Of a stretch of DNA of 64,000 nt, positions 36,401-47,769 are shown piece after piece. The stretch spans positions 4,914,495 through 4,978,494 of the forward strand of contig OX419346.1 of the NCBI GenBank assembly GCA_948470475.1, read 5' to 3'. The notes beneath the pieces were generated by a model, which worked only from the letters and a program-made list of their open reading frames with translations, did not search any database and had not been told where the DNA came from. Source of the DNA: Galaxea fascicularis. Taxonomy: Eukaryota > Cnidaria > Anthozoa > Scleractinia > Euphylliidae. Both the position numbers and the translations under genes were made by a program. How positions within the stretch are numbered: position 1 is the first letter of the stretch; every line of letters starts with the position of its first letter.

Positions 36401-39400
36401 TAAGAACCCAATCAGCCTGAACCCCGAAAATGGGTGTTCTTGTATGCGGGTTTTTACTGTACCTGGGACATGTTCATCGAGAGGGATCACATGAATAGCT
36501 CTTGCTGCCCATCCTTTGTGCTAATTGCTGTTTGTGAAAAGACAGATGTGTTTATATTACCCACCTTATCGCAGAATTATATTCTAATTAAATAAATAAT
36601 TAATCAGGGACACAGTTGTAAAAACACTTGCCTTTGTTTGGGCCTCCAAAATGGCAATTTCCTCTGGAAAAATCATATTCTACGTGACTCACTTAAAATA
36701 TACAAGAACAATGACAAAAAAAAGTGAAGATATAACTGCTGAATACCCCACCACTATTGTCTTCTTGTAGCGGCATCGTTTGAAGAACGAGACAGATAAC
36801 AATACACACTATTCACATGCAAATAAGTGGCAGGGTATTCAGCAGTTAAGCTAAAAATGAAAGCTGTAGTGGAAATATGAGAGGCCTAGACAGCAAATTC
36901 TTCCTTGAGAAACGATATGAAAACATAAAGGTCAGAGCTTTAAAGACATTTTATCCCAGGCTGCATGCACTGTCAAACTGTTGAAGTTCTGATTCACGAA
37001 AATAAATGTGATGTTGACGTTTTGGTGATTCAGTATGTTTTTCTTCTTGCAAATTCAATTTGAGGTTTATTTTGCCACACAAAGAAAAAGCACTGAGGAA
37101 AAACACGGTGACGGTGACAAAGTACTATTACATATATTTTTCGCTCAATCAGCGTACGCATACTTGCCCATATAAAAAGCTCGTTATTACAACTTTGACA
37201 AGGGCTTGAGATTGACAATCCTAAGAGCTTGTTTCCGGAGTTTGTTTTCAGCTGGCATTAACCTTTGCGTCCTAAGATTGTAGCACTTACAGGAATTATC
37301 TGTTATTATTTTGTTTGTCACAGTAAATATTTTGTAATACAATAGGCAGTGAAATTAAGATTGAGAGGTTTGGCAAGCTGGTGGGAAGACCTATTGAGGG
37401 GTGGCTTCTCCTTAAATGATGACATGCGAATAAAGTTTTATGCTTTCGGTTTTATGTATTGAAACTGAGTACGTAGAATCCATTGTAATTACAACGCTCA
37501 GGAAATATGTTAAAGAGGAAGTAAGAAGGGATAGAGTGGAAGAGGTGATCGTAATTCTCGCCTTCCATCAGCAAGGATTTAAACTTCGGATCAACATGGG
37601 GGTACTGACAAATTCAGTGTCATTACCCGATTGCTTTTTTTTTTTTTTCGATTAAATCAAAATGCTTTGAAGACTAAGTCTTTTGGTAGCGCCGTCAATT
37701 TTGATTAAACTGAGAAGTTTGAAAAGGTCTAGCGTAGCTTTGAGTACTCCATCCGTAACCGCCAAAACGCCTTTGAAGTATTATCGGTCTGCGTTGAGCA
37801 AAATTTAGTTTTCGAATGGCCAATTTAAAAACAGAGCCGCTGGCCGTAGCGGCTTTTGCTCAATCTCAGTTTGAAGAGACGAAAAGAGGGCTAATTTTTG
37901 GGTTAGAATTCTCATAGTTTTTGTTTTATTTTGCCTGTTGCGCGATAGTTTTTATTTTATTTATTTATTTATTTTTGTTTCTTATGTTTTTACTTTAAAG
38001 CACTGCTATTTTATGCAAACATCCGGCTGGGATTGGTCGAAATTTTGGTTTTTTACCATTTACATGGGAAAACGGATTGGTCGACGGTTTGAACAAATGG
38101 TAAGCAAAAATCCCCAATGAAAAATTCCGTTCAGGATTGACGTGTACCATTTACACAACCTCTACTAAATAACAAGTGACACGCATCAAAATTGGAGTAG
38201 GGCCTTGGAACTGGTGAAAATCGCAAATGGTAAACACATTATCCGTTCGGAAATTCAAGTTGCAAATGTTGGACTACCTTTCAAGAAATTCCGTTTTTCT
38301 GTGGAAATTTCCGTTCGGGAAGAAAAAAATAGTCTTCCCATTTACATTCCATCCGAAATTTCCGGATTTTTTGGGTAAATGGTAATCAACCTTTGCTTGT
38401 CAAGAACAAGTCCAGGCAGCTTCCTTCTTCATCATATTTTGGACAGTCGCTATAAAATGCCCTGGTATGCATAGGTCTATGCTAATATTGCAACCTGGCC
38501 ATACTGTATACATGTTTCTGTCATCTACGGTCGCAGCCAATCTTCCAACTTCTCTCCACCAGCCTTGCCTATATGTTTCTTTAATTTGTAAAAATGATTT
38601 TGTGGCACATTTGCCTTAAGAACACCTCGAACTTTAAGAAGTTGCATTAACACATTTTACTTCAGGTAAGCTTCCCTACGAAACAGTTTGAGGGTTTTAA
38701 CTGAGATGTTTAAGTCCATTAAGAATTGATGAGTTCGATATGGTATCACAAGCTTTCTAAGTCCTTCACTATTCAACTTCATCCTCTTACAAGACGAATT
38801 TCTTCTCAAGACTCGTTCCAAACCTGCCTATCTCGTAAGGAGCTGAGCTGATCATGCGAGAGTCAACAGTACTACTGGAGCATGTTTGGGCCTTTTTTTT
38901 TTTGCGTATAAAATTGGCATCGTTTTAGCGTTTCCACGTATCCTTCGTCTAAAAGTCTTCTTCCATTAGCTTTCGTTCATCAGGTGAAACTAAATTGCGG
39001 TGCATCTGGAGGCTTCCTTTGTACAATAGTTATCCTACTTTTTTGACATTTAAAGTCGAAAGACGGGATAAAAGTGTTTCTGTTAACCGCAAAATTTAAC
39101 ACGCTGAATCAAACATATCAGGACTAAACTTGCATCAGCTGTCCAAGGAAGAACTCTCTCCAAGATTGCCCAGGCCATAATGACAGGCATTGCGGTTGCA
39201 TTGAGGAAAGGACGCCGGTACATATATATTTAACAATTTTTAATCGAAGTGGCGGTACATATCATCTACTTTCAGCGACACTTGGGTGAATAATTGTTTT
39301 GGTCAGTATACCACACCATCTGAATAACTAGAGTTTATTTAAATTTTTCCCTCTTCGGAAACCGAAACGGGAAGCCATTTTGTTTCTTCTCGGCTGTTCG

Positions 39401-42400
39401 GAGGTGAATATTACTTTGTTAATTCTCTCCGAATTAACCAATCAGTTTTCGCGAAAAGCACTATTCACTTATGTGGAGTATACTAAATAATACTATGCAT
39501 TCACTGAACTTCGTGATTTTCCTGTGTTCCTCGTCCAGTGTTTCTCCTTTTTACAAACGTTTTGAATCGAATTCGTACTCATTTGATAATTAGCCAACTA
39601 TTTTGAGTGTTCAAGTGATGGAACAGAGAATTAACTCTGGAGTGTAGATTAAAGTGCTAATAGAAACCCATGAAAAAACCCACTGGGCGTTAGCCCTAGT
39701 AAAGGGTATCAGGGAACCACACGAGGCAAAGAAAAAATTCTTATGATCTCGGTGGGAATCGAACCCACGACCTCCGGATTAGATCTACCTAGATCTAGCG
39801 GAGGTCGTGGGTTTTTTCATGGGTTTCTATTAGCACTTTAATCTACACTCCAGAGTTAATTCTCTGTTCCATCACTTGTATGTGTTTATAGTGCTACGCG
39901 GGACAACATATATTTTGAGTGTTCGTTGAGGCTAAATGTGCGTTCCGCCTTCGCTTTAAAGGAACGTATATCTGAGATTAGTTTATGCTTCATTTTCCCT
40001 GAACCATTACAATTTTCGAAGATAAATTTTCCGTATTCATATCAATCATGTGAGATGCAAAGCGGATCAAGAAAAATCTTTCAAAAACTCCCAAAGGAGA
40101 ACACGCCTCGGACCAAATTTCTTGTCCTGTTTTGATTTGAAAGGTAGCTTGTTTTGCCTCTGGTCCAGTTTTTTGTATGAATCATTTCCTTGGAGAATAA
40201 ATGTCCAATTCGTTCAATATGCAAGAGATGGAAATAATTTTGTTTAAGTATTCCTCAACATCAACTGGCCAACAAAAAAAACCTTTCCAGTTTAACTCCA
40301 TCCAATTCACACTTTAAGTGGCCTACATTGTTTATTATCATGTGAGATGGCTAAAAGTGGTTTTAGACAATTGCAACAACATCGCAAGCTAACATGCTCG
40401 GAACAACAAAGGGTGATGACCTTCATTTGACAAGAATTTAATTGTCGTTTGTCTACGTTTCTGTTTCGCTAAGCATTTCTTGATGGATTAAGGGTCCACA
40501 TCGATTATCATGTGAGATGGTTCGTTTGATTGTAAAACATATATACAGCAACTTCAGCCATCTAAGCGTTAGTCATAACTGCCCTTCAGGCGAAGAGAAG
40601 TTTTCGGATAAGTTTAAAAAGACTGTAAAGCTCGTACAGCTGAGACATATGCGCCTATGGGTCAGTTCGAAGGCCGTAGTTCGACCAGCAAAGTGAAGTT
40701 GGTAAACTCATGTTTTCAAAAGAAAAACTTCTACAGTCTTTCATAGTCAAAGTTTATTTTTCCATAACTAGTCTCATTACCATTTATACTCACTGCGTAA
40801 TGGGAATTCAAGCTCGTATGGGACGAAAGAAGTGGCTCAAAATATTTCTAAGAATTGTCAATTCCATTGGACACGGCTTCCATATCCGTGCCAAGTCAAC
40901 TTTCATTTTACCAAAACATGAAGTTTCAAACATTCACATTTATTCATTGCCTTGTTTGACGGTGTTTCAAAAGACGTATGTGTACCGCTAAGTTGGGAAG
41001 TTTACTGTTTGCTTTTTTTTCTTTTTCATTTACAGGGAAAACAAGAGACATGCCGCCAAAACAGCGCTCCATACCCCCTGCTCTCGAACTGGGTCCCGAG
41101 GTCAACTTGCTTACAGAGTTTGCTCTAATTGCCACAAGTCCTCAGAGTCCTTTGGTGCGAGAGGTTAACGGCGAGAATGTCGATGCAAGATGCAGTGAAG
41201 GGGAAAGTCCACCGCCTCAATTGGTTGATCCGAAACAAATGGTATGTGGGACGGTAAGCCAACATGACATCAGCGACTGGTTGACAGGTTAAAAAGCTGA
41301 GTGCAAAAAAAATGTTGAAGGTTGCACAAAAGCCAGAATTCGAACTTGCGGCAACTAGAACTTCCGGCCCAGATTGTCATAGCTTGAAGCTTAAAGAAAT
41401 GTATTACTTCCCCTGAGCAGAGTTGTGGTGTTCATCATACGTCCAAATCTGTCGTGATAAGTTACCGATTCTTGTAAACACGTTAAGACTAAATCCATAA
41501 TAGAGATCACGAGAAAAATAGGAATTAAATTGTTAGTAAGGATTAGCTAATAAGATTATCTTATTATGCATGGTTTTATTTATACCAAACTCAAATAAAA
41601 GTCTTCGGGATGTGGTTGTCAAGGTAACTGAAAACAAGCTATAATGAAATAAGAAATTGTCATTCTGGAAAAATTCCTGAAATTTGCAAGGTGATAAATG
41701 CTTAAGAAGAGCCTCCATGCTTAACAACTTAAAGGAAATTATGTGGAAGGAACATTTTATTTTGAAACGTAGGGATAGAGTTTAATTTAAGCGTACAAGT
41801 CACTGGATATAATTATCGCCTGTCAAGTGACAGTCGGCTGCAACCAATTACGTCGTAAATTCCAAACTGCACGCGGGAAATTCAAACGAGTGAATATGCG
41901 ATAATAGTATTAAATTTTTTGGACACTTAAATGTTATTTCCACGTTTTAAACTAGATTTTAGAGTCGAGTAATTATTTCCAACAATCTAGGTTCATCTTG
42001 GTGTACGTAAGGATGAAGGTTTCGTTTAGCACTGCACATGGTTTACAGAGGGATTTTTAACAAGAGTTCAGTTCAAATACTTCTTGTTCCGCTCAACATT
42101 ATCCTTTCTCTAGGATTTCCAGTCTGGCCAATGGCGCAGCATCTCGCATAGCAGCTCTGTTTCTCCAACACGGACGTCAATGCAGCAAACGTTGCCAGCG
42201 GTAAAGTGGCACTGTTTCATGACAGGGGCAAGGATTAAATTCCCGGATGAAAACGGACAGACCTGGAGAACAGTGGACGACATTGACATGGAGGAAGTGT
42301 CAAAGGAAATGTTCCAAGATGGACTACGGGTTGTTGACTTTGAGAGGATTAACACCAGATACGACGAAAACAGCGTATGTTTTATTTCTTGTGTCGATTT

Positions 42401-45400
42401 CATTCACTGTTTAGTTCGTTCTTAACTCGTGGGTGCGCGTGGCGTGTAGCGCAGTTTATTAACAACTGTCAAATTCAAAGAGCTATAGACAATACATCCC
42501 ACACCGGCTTTTATTTAATTATTTCAAGATTATTGTGTAATTCTTTAGTCGTGTGTCACTGTCACACTCAGATCGATTTTACAGTGTGATAGATATTCCT
42601 CTGCAAGGTTATGCCGACTTGACTTTTAGATATACAATGAATTTACAATTATTAGTGTAACCATGCAAGAGATATATGGTGTACACTACAGCATTACAAA
42701 CCGCACCAAATCACTGAGACGTCCTCTAGGTTCAAAAGGCTTGTTTTTAAACGTTGCACACGCTGTTTTTAAACAGCTCAATCAGTCAGAATTCAATATC
42801 ATGAAACCGACACCTGGCGTGGGGAAAAGGCGTGCGAGCCAATCACGAGTGGTTTTGGATTTGTTTCTATTGTTAGAGACAGTAGCGCAATTTAGTGCGC
42901 TTTCGACACTCATGTGTCTTTGTAGAATCGTTTGTTACCAAGTTTTGCTTTCTATCCAGGATGAATTCGTCGTGGCTTTCAAATCATGCAGTAACGAGCA
43001 GAGAAGTCTGCAGGCTGAGATATCCGCTGACCACCCTTTCTTTGTCAAAGGCTCAGCCCAATGGGCCTCACTCAACCCTGCCGCTACCGAGCTGCATTAC
43101 GGGTTAAGCTGCCAGCCTCTACAAAGGGGTGACGTTTGTTTGCTGCCATATGACCCGGATGTTGTGGCGTGTTTTAATGGCACGCAATGGGATGGGGAAG
43201 AAAACTCGTAAGTTTAATTATAAATACACCAGGAAACACACAAAGGGGTGCTGCTCTGTAAGCGTAAGCAAAACTATTTAATTCCTGAGCTCTCGACTTC
43301 CCTTATCTCACACAAAGAAACAAAAATACCCAACAAAATATGTCTGATTTATTCCTTCGGTTTTGTGAACACTTTTTGTGAACGGTTTTGTGAACACTTC
43401 TCTCTTTTTGTTTGCATAAGCAAACTTGTCTTCAATCATACTTTCATCTGATTCTTCATCTCGCTCTCGAACTCTAAAAGCTATGAGTATAACGAAACAA
43501 CTCTTATTTTCAGGTCTGAATTCACTACTGACATGTCAATCGCCGCACACACTCTAAGCAGCATGGCCAAGGTATGTCTTTGCAGATCATGATCTTACAT
43601 GCAATATTTCTTACAGCTGTATTCTGATCTAGCCGCACACTATAACTTGTGGAACACGAAATTGAGTGAAATCACCGTGGACAATTGCAGGAAAGGAAGA
43701 GTTACTATCATGTAGTTCCTTTTGCGCGCTTCGAAAAATGCTATCAGATAGCATATATTTTCGTGTTGGACATGTACCTGTTAGTTGATTGTAGGTTATA
43801 GATGTAGGTCTCGTGTGTTCTAGCCTACGTAGCAAGTGTTTCCTTGGGGTTTTCAGCGCTCGAAAGCCAAATTCCGAATTTTAGATGCGCGAGAAAAGGT
43901 CCGAGAGCAAAACAACGAAGCTCCCTCCCCATTTCGCGCGCATCCGATATTTGACTTTCGAGTGCTGAAACCCCTACGGAGACGGTTGCTACACAGGCTA
44001 CGTTTGTTCAGTATGTCTCTCGATAAGTGTCTGTACTGACCACGAATATCAGCTAAGTGAAGGATCGACTCAGAAGAGTGAAATATTGAACTTGGCTCTA
44101 GAATGTTCTTATGCAGTGTAGGCTATTCCAGAATATTCTCTATGGATGTTTCTAGAAGTAGATGAGTCACTATTACTAGAGAGTTCCATTATGTTTAAAA
44201 TAGACACGATCAATGTAATGGCCAAGTTGCTAAAATTAGTCCAAGATATGGAAGATTCTAGATCACAGCTTAAAACCTGTATAAGTAGGGTTAGTTTCAA
44301 CAAGTCTCGTTATTAGTTCTTGGTCTTAGTACTTGTTCTTGTTCTTGTTCTTATTGTTGGTTGTTCAGCAAAAATCAGTTCAGTCCAGTTCAATCGAAAG
44401 TTCAAGACTTTCGAGTTCAGTGGTAATTGTCAGGTTGAAAGCTTCAAGTTCACGCTTCCACTTGTTCCAAAAAAAACCCTGACAAACAGACTTGATGAAT
44501 ACTTAGGAACAAGATCTACACGCACCTTCATCATTTTAAACAAAATCTGTTCAAATGGCTCGTGTATCTCAAAATCAAAGCAACCTCAGACATTCTAAGT
44601 TGCACGCGAGACGAATAAAAAAGAGTCAATACAGTATGTGATGGACAATCGTATTATCATGTCCAGTAGTTGTAGCACTGATATGTTTTAAATCCTTTGG
44701 ATTTAAACATAGCAGTGCATGCTATATCCTTAAATCTTTCTCTGCAGGACAAGGAAGAACACAGTCACAGGCGCACCAAACTTTTGTCTCACAGTCCGCC
44801 CAGTCGACTGAAGCGGAACGGAGCTCACCAGTTCTCTAAGAGACCCATGAATGCATTCATGCTGTTTGCTCAGAAGTTCAGACTTGAGATCACTCAGGCC
44901 CATCCCGGTAAAGACAACAGGTGAGACGTTTTGTGAGAGCCTATTCTTTGGGTCTTAACTCACCAAGATAGCCGGTTAGACTAGAGATTTGTTTGATGTA
45001 ATGTTACTGTTTAGAAAGGTAACCGCCGTATATAGATTGTAGCAAATGGATCTATGGTTTTGAAGAGACGAAGTTGTCAATGCATCCGAAATTCAATGCT
45101 CAATAATTTCACTAACACTAACTAGTAGTTGTACTAGCGGAGGGGTAGGTGCGTAGTTGCCCAGGTACTGAGATTGATCAAAAAAATCTTTAACAAGATA
45201 CAAGGTACCCTGCATACAGATACACTACTCAGCACAAAATCTTCGATAACTAATCTACATCACTGCCACTAGATAAAAACTGAATAATTTTTCCGTTATT
45301 CTTCTTTATTTTTTTTTTAAAGAGCGATCAGTGTGATTCTTGGAGACAAGTGGAAAGCCATGAAACAGGAAGACAGGAGAGAGTACGTGATTCAAGCTAA

Positions 45401-45472
45401 GATTTTGGCGGATGAACACAAGAGAGTTAATCCAGATTGTTGGAAGAGAAAGAGAAACTCAGAGGTCAGTGT

Positions 45473-45506
<34 letters not shown>

Positions 45507-46389
45507 GTATCGGACAGTAGAGTGGTTTTCGACTGAACTTCGAAAGCAAATTGCGTTTACCATGGCTTTGCATTAAGGCCCGGCCAAACGTAAGCAACAT
45601 TTCGACGCAACATATTGCAACATTGTTGCGCACAGTATGTTGCACACGTTTGGCCACCCTATTGCAAGATGTTGGATCAAGTTTGAAAATGTGTGACTGG
45701 TTACAGTCATTGCCTTAATTCTGTTTTCACGGCAATTAATTGGAGCGCGCTCTATCTTTGAGTACAAATGAGAAACCCTCTAATTATTAGCCTTTTCGAG
45801 AGCATTTTCCCCGAGAAAGGGATTTCTGAAACGATTCTACGTTAGTTACGATCATCCCTTATCTTTGGACAACTGAGTGAAAGACATCTTTAGATCGATT
45901 AGTACGCAACTACGGCAATTTATTAATGTTTTATTTCCGCATGGAATAAGTTATTTGTTGGACTTATTTCTCAGTAAAGAGATATTATTCCCTTGTTGCC
46001 GTTACGTCGTGGCAACACTAAAACAATTGTTGCTTCGCTCCAAGCGACAAATTTTTGCATACAATTGATAACCAATCTGTGAAATTTAATGACGCCTTCA
46101 GACACTTTTCCTGCAAAATGATTAGAGTGCCTTGAGAAATTGACATCCGACGTTCATTCGGGATATCTTCTAGAATCTTCTGTTTCTTCGGTGCCTGTTC
46201 GACATCCCTCGATTGTATTACGATCTCGTAAAGTGAGCTCCGAAAATATTGCCGAATATCGTATTCATTTTTTTTTCTCAGAATACATTTGAATAGTAGA
46301 TACTCACGCGCTCAGATCATTTGACTAACAATCCCGTTTGATTTATTTTGTCCCAGGGTTCATCAAAGATAAGCTTCAGGCGGCCATAG
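27484..46389 (+). CDS. HBP1: HMG box-containing protein 1 (HBP1), with predicted N-terminal zinc finger
   Basis: HBP1 is a nuclear DNA-binding factor, mainly a repressor of cell-cycle and Wnt target genes in vertebrates. Exons: 27484-27682, 33728-33919, 41036-41241, 42114-42374, 42960-43207, 43514-43571, 44748-44920, 45323-45464, 46357-46389 (stop TAG). All borders are GT/AG, every junction keeps phase, and the total is 1512 nt or 503 residues; human HBP1 is 514. Exons 3-9 are secure: TEFALIATSPQSPL (residues about 157-170) is a family motif, the AXH domain spans about 225-350, and the HMG box about 419-490 (KRPMNAFMLFAQKFR). The HBP1-like tail NPDCWKRKRNSE is followed by ten residues. Exons 1-2 rest on phase match, coding look and splice sites only; exon 1 follows TTTCAG at 27469, so a 5' UTR exon is expected upstream. 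Exon 3 has a second in-phase donor 12 nt on (41253). Confidence 0.85.
28225..28478. repeat. 127-bp tandem duplication
   Basis: Two adjacent copies starting at 28225 and 28352 are nearly identical (for example both contain AAGTATTTTGTACAGGGATT). They differ at a handful of sites, so the duplication is recent. Located in HBP1 intron 1. Confidence 0.92.
28479..33727. other. rest of HBP1 intron 1, no other exon seen
   Basis: Frames at 29555-29947 and 32972-33178 were inspected and show no domain or good splice context. The only recognised repeat is the LINE tail near 32272-32370. Confidence 0.4.
32272..32370 (-). repeat. 3' tail of a CR1/L2-like LINE with (GAT)n
   Basis: Sequence ending ATAATCAAAAGCGCTAAGG resembles the 3' UTR of the LINE at 5975-6620 (ATGATCAAAAGCGCTTTACA), and both carry a trinucleotide repeat beyond the TAGCGC box. 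Only the tail is present, consistent with extreme 5' truncation. The GAT run is 32281-32318. Confidence 0.6.
33728..33919 (+). CDS. HBP1: HBP1 candidate exon 2 encoding one C2H2 zinc finger
   Basis: The finger YRCAHCPKSFKSSNGLKYH continues to a final His five residues on, giving Cys93, Cys96, His109 and His114 in the joined product (C-x2-C-x12-H-x4-H). The KSSNGLKYH helix resembles fingers of the JAZF1/Sfp1 type. The exon is bounded by TCTTCTAG and GAAG|GTAGAT and has phase 1 at both ends, matching exon 1 upstream and exon 3 downstream. Vertebrate HBP1 as I know it has no such finger. It could instead belong to a separate small gene or alternative transcript nested in the HBP1 region. Confidence 0.6.
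35960..36459. mobile_element. pogo/Tigger-like MITE in HBP1 intron 2
   Basis: Inverted ends CAGTAAAAACCCGCATACAA and TTGTATGCGGGTTTTTACTG sit between TA dinucleotides at 35958-35959 and 36460-36461. CAGT ends with TA duplication are typical of pogo-type mariner relatives. A 23-nt A run lies inside. No transposase frame. Confidence 0.8.
38052..38386. mobile_element. putative MITE with TTACCATTTAC ends
   Basis: Begins TTTACCATTTACATGGG and ends GGGTAAATGGTAA. The motif ACCATTTAC or its complement recurs four or more times inside, along with AATTTCCG blocks in both orientations. Boundaries are approximate. Confidence 0.45.
39613..39910. mobile_element. foldback SINE-like element with 72-bp perfect arms
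   Basis: Arms 39612-39683 and 39807-39878 are exact reverse complements over 72 bp. The centre contains the 3' part of a tRNA-like unit on the minus strand, with a B box (GGTTCGATTCC) inside CGTGGGTTCGATTCCCACCG; the right arm repeats GAGGTCGTGGGTT. A 14-bp direct repeat (TATTTTGAGTGTTC) lies at 39599-39612 and 39911-39924 and looks like a target-site duplication of retrotransposition. Lies in HBP1 intron 2. Confidence 0.75.
42189..43207 (+). other. HBP1: HBP1 AXH domain (exons 4 and 5)
   Basis: The AXH (ataxin-1/HBP1) fold is a protein- and RNA-binding module. Exon 4 carries the start (VKWHCFMTGARIKF, compare the WHCF motif of the family); exon 5 carries SADHPFFVKGSAQWASLNP and the GDVCLLP motif. 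The domain is interrupted by one phase-0 intron (42375-42959). Length and motif order match the family. Confidence 0.92.
42800..42925. repeat. GC-rich repeat related to 52160-52400
   Basis: The segment GCGTGCGAGCCAATCACGAG through TTTCGACACTCAT shares its vocabulary (GCGCG, CCAATCAC, TTCGACACTCAT) and layout with 52160-52400 and more weakly with 26440-26500. It explains the open frame that extends upstream of HBP1 exon 5. Confidence 0.4.
43821..44000. mobile_element. MITE with TAGCCTACGTAGCAA ends, HBP1 intron 6
   Basis: TAGCCTACGTAGCAAGTGTT at the left pairs with the complement of GAGACGGTTGCTACACAGGC at the right, over about 37 bp with few mismatches. No coding capacity. Confidence 0.75.
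44838..45464 (+). other. HBP1: HBP1 HMG box (exons 7 and 8)
   Basis: A sequence-specific (SOX/TCF-like) HMG box: SKRPMNAFMLFAQKFRLEIT, then HPGKDNR at the intron, then AISVILGDKWKAMKQEDRRE. The intron 44921-45322 splits the arginine codon after KDN in phase 2. Core residues of helices 1 and 2 are intact, so DNA binding is expected. Confidence 0.95.
45473..45506. repeat. HBP1: (ATCA)n microsatellite beside an HBP1 donor site
   Basis: Eight ATCA units start 9 bp after the exon 8 border (GAG|GTCAGT at 45464/45465). The repeat keeps the reading frame open past the exon. Confidence 0.9.
45575..45662. repeat. hairpin-forming repeat, AAGGCCCGGCCAAACG type
   Basis: GGCCAAACGTAAGCAACATT pairs imperfectly with ATGTTGCACACGTTTGGCC; the interior has repeated GCAACAT units. 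Probably a short MITE in HBP1 intron 8. Confidence 0.5.
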
Positions 46390-46688
46390 AAGAGTGCATT
46401 CCTGCGGACTTATCTATAGATGGCTAATATATATTTTTTAGATTGCTTGTAATATATTGTATTGTACATGATATTTTTGCTATAGCTGAACATTAATTTT
46501 TTCATTGAAGAGAAAGCGAGGCGTGTCAGTCATACCATGTATGGCGTATAAGCCATTCTACATTGTAAATAGTCCAGCATAGTTGTGAATTGCTGTTATT
46601 TGGGTAAAGTGATTTTCATATAGAAGAACAAAGATTTTTGTTAAGTTATTTAGCTAGAGGTACAATATACTTGCTATTGCCCGCCACT

Positions 46689-46694
46689 AAATAA
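46689..46694 (+). terminator. HBP1: HBP1 polyadenylation signal
   Basis: AATAAA 300 nt after the HBP1 stop codon, followed within 25 nt by a GT-rich stretch (TGTTTGAGGTGTGTTTTC), as in a standard cleavage and polyadenylation site. Expected cleavage is near 46710. Confidence 0.75.
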
Positions 46695-46719
46695 ACTCAA
46701 CGCTTTACAGATGTTTGAG

Positions 46720-47700
46720 GTGTGTTTTCTTTGATTCATGTTTTTACGATCTTAATTTAGACTTTGAACTAGATGAGATGATTATTATTTACTGATCCTT
46801 GTTGTCATCGCCATTGCCGTGGCACAATTAGTGTTCCCTAACAACTACGCGACTTTACAAATCAATCCACGTTGTTCTATCTTTCTTGGCGATTATTTCC
46901 ACATGCTCTTTGTGTTTCGTAGCATTGCGCTTCTGAAGGGAAAGACATCGCAGTCAGCGACTCGCGGCCTTGAAAATATTTAGTATTCCATGATGTATGG
47001 CCAAAGTCCCGGCCAAAGTATTACATGTATGATATCATGATTTGTCACGTATTGACCCATGAAATCGATGAATCCTCTTTTGAGCTGGTTTTGTCTAAAC
47101 GCACCGCTCAGTGGTCTTCATAGTGTTTACGTAGGCATGGATTAATTATTTCTGTCCCGTAAGAAACTGTCTACACGATTGTTTATGACTTGATACAGAA
47201 TTGCTCGAAACTATGGGACCATTAGCACGCGGTAAAACCTCGTCTTTGCCGAACGTGATTACCGCGAATTCACCGCGGTGGGACGAAAACCGCAACCGCG
47301 GAAAAGACGAAAGCAACCGAAAGCCGCGGTGAATTAGACGCGGCAATGCCTCGGTAAAAATACAATAGTGACTAATTACTATTGTCAGAGTATTGTTAAA
47401 CATTATCTCACCTTCCATCCTTTACAAGCTCTTTAACAAAAAAATTTGTAAAGACTCACCGAACCGAAAACCGAACGACCGATGACAATTTGTTTCGCAG
47501 ACTGACGTAAGTTTGTTTTTCCGCATTTGGAACATGTTCAATTTTTTTTTGTCACGCTACAGGCAATAATCGCGGAGCAACAGAAATTGTTTCACTCTTG
47601 TTCTTGCTTTTTACACGATCTAATGTGTGGTAACTTGCGTAACTAAGATAAGGATAACATTGATCAAGGTAGCGACGTACGTGTGTGTCATTGGAGTTCA
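46720..47700. other. spacer after HBP1, no gene seen
   Basis: No exon recognised. A CpG-rich patch at 47220-47345 contains several copies of CCGCGGTG or its complement (for example TTCACCGCGGTG and CCGCGGTGAATT) and may be a repeat. Confidence 0.4.
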
Positions 47701-47769
47701 AAATATTATGCAATCGGATCACGGCACGCCGAGCAAACAGAGCAAACTCAAAATCCCTCTAACCCCAAT

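Noticed and set aside
42663..42959. Upstream extension of the frame that contains HBP1 exon 5
   Set aside because: The segment lies before a clear acceptor (TCTATCCAG at 42959), lacks AXH similarity and contains an interspersed repeat; phase joins exon 4 at 42960.
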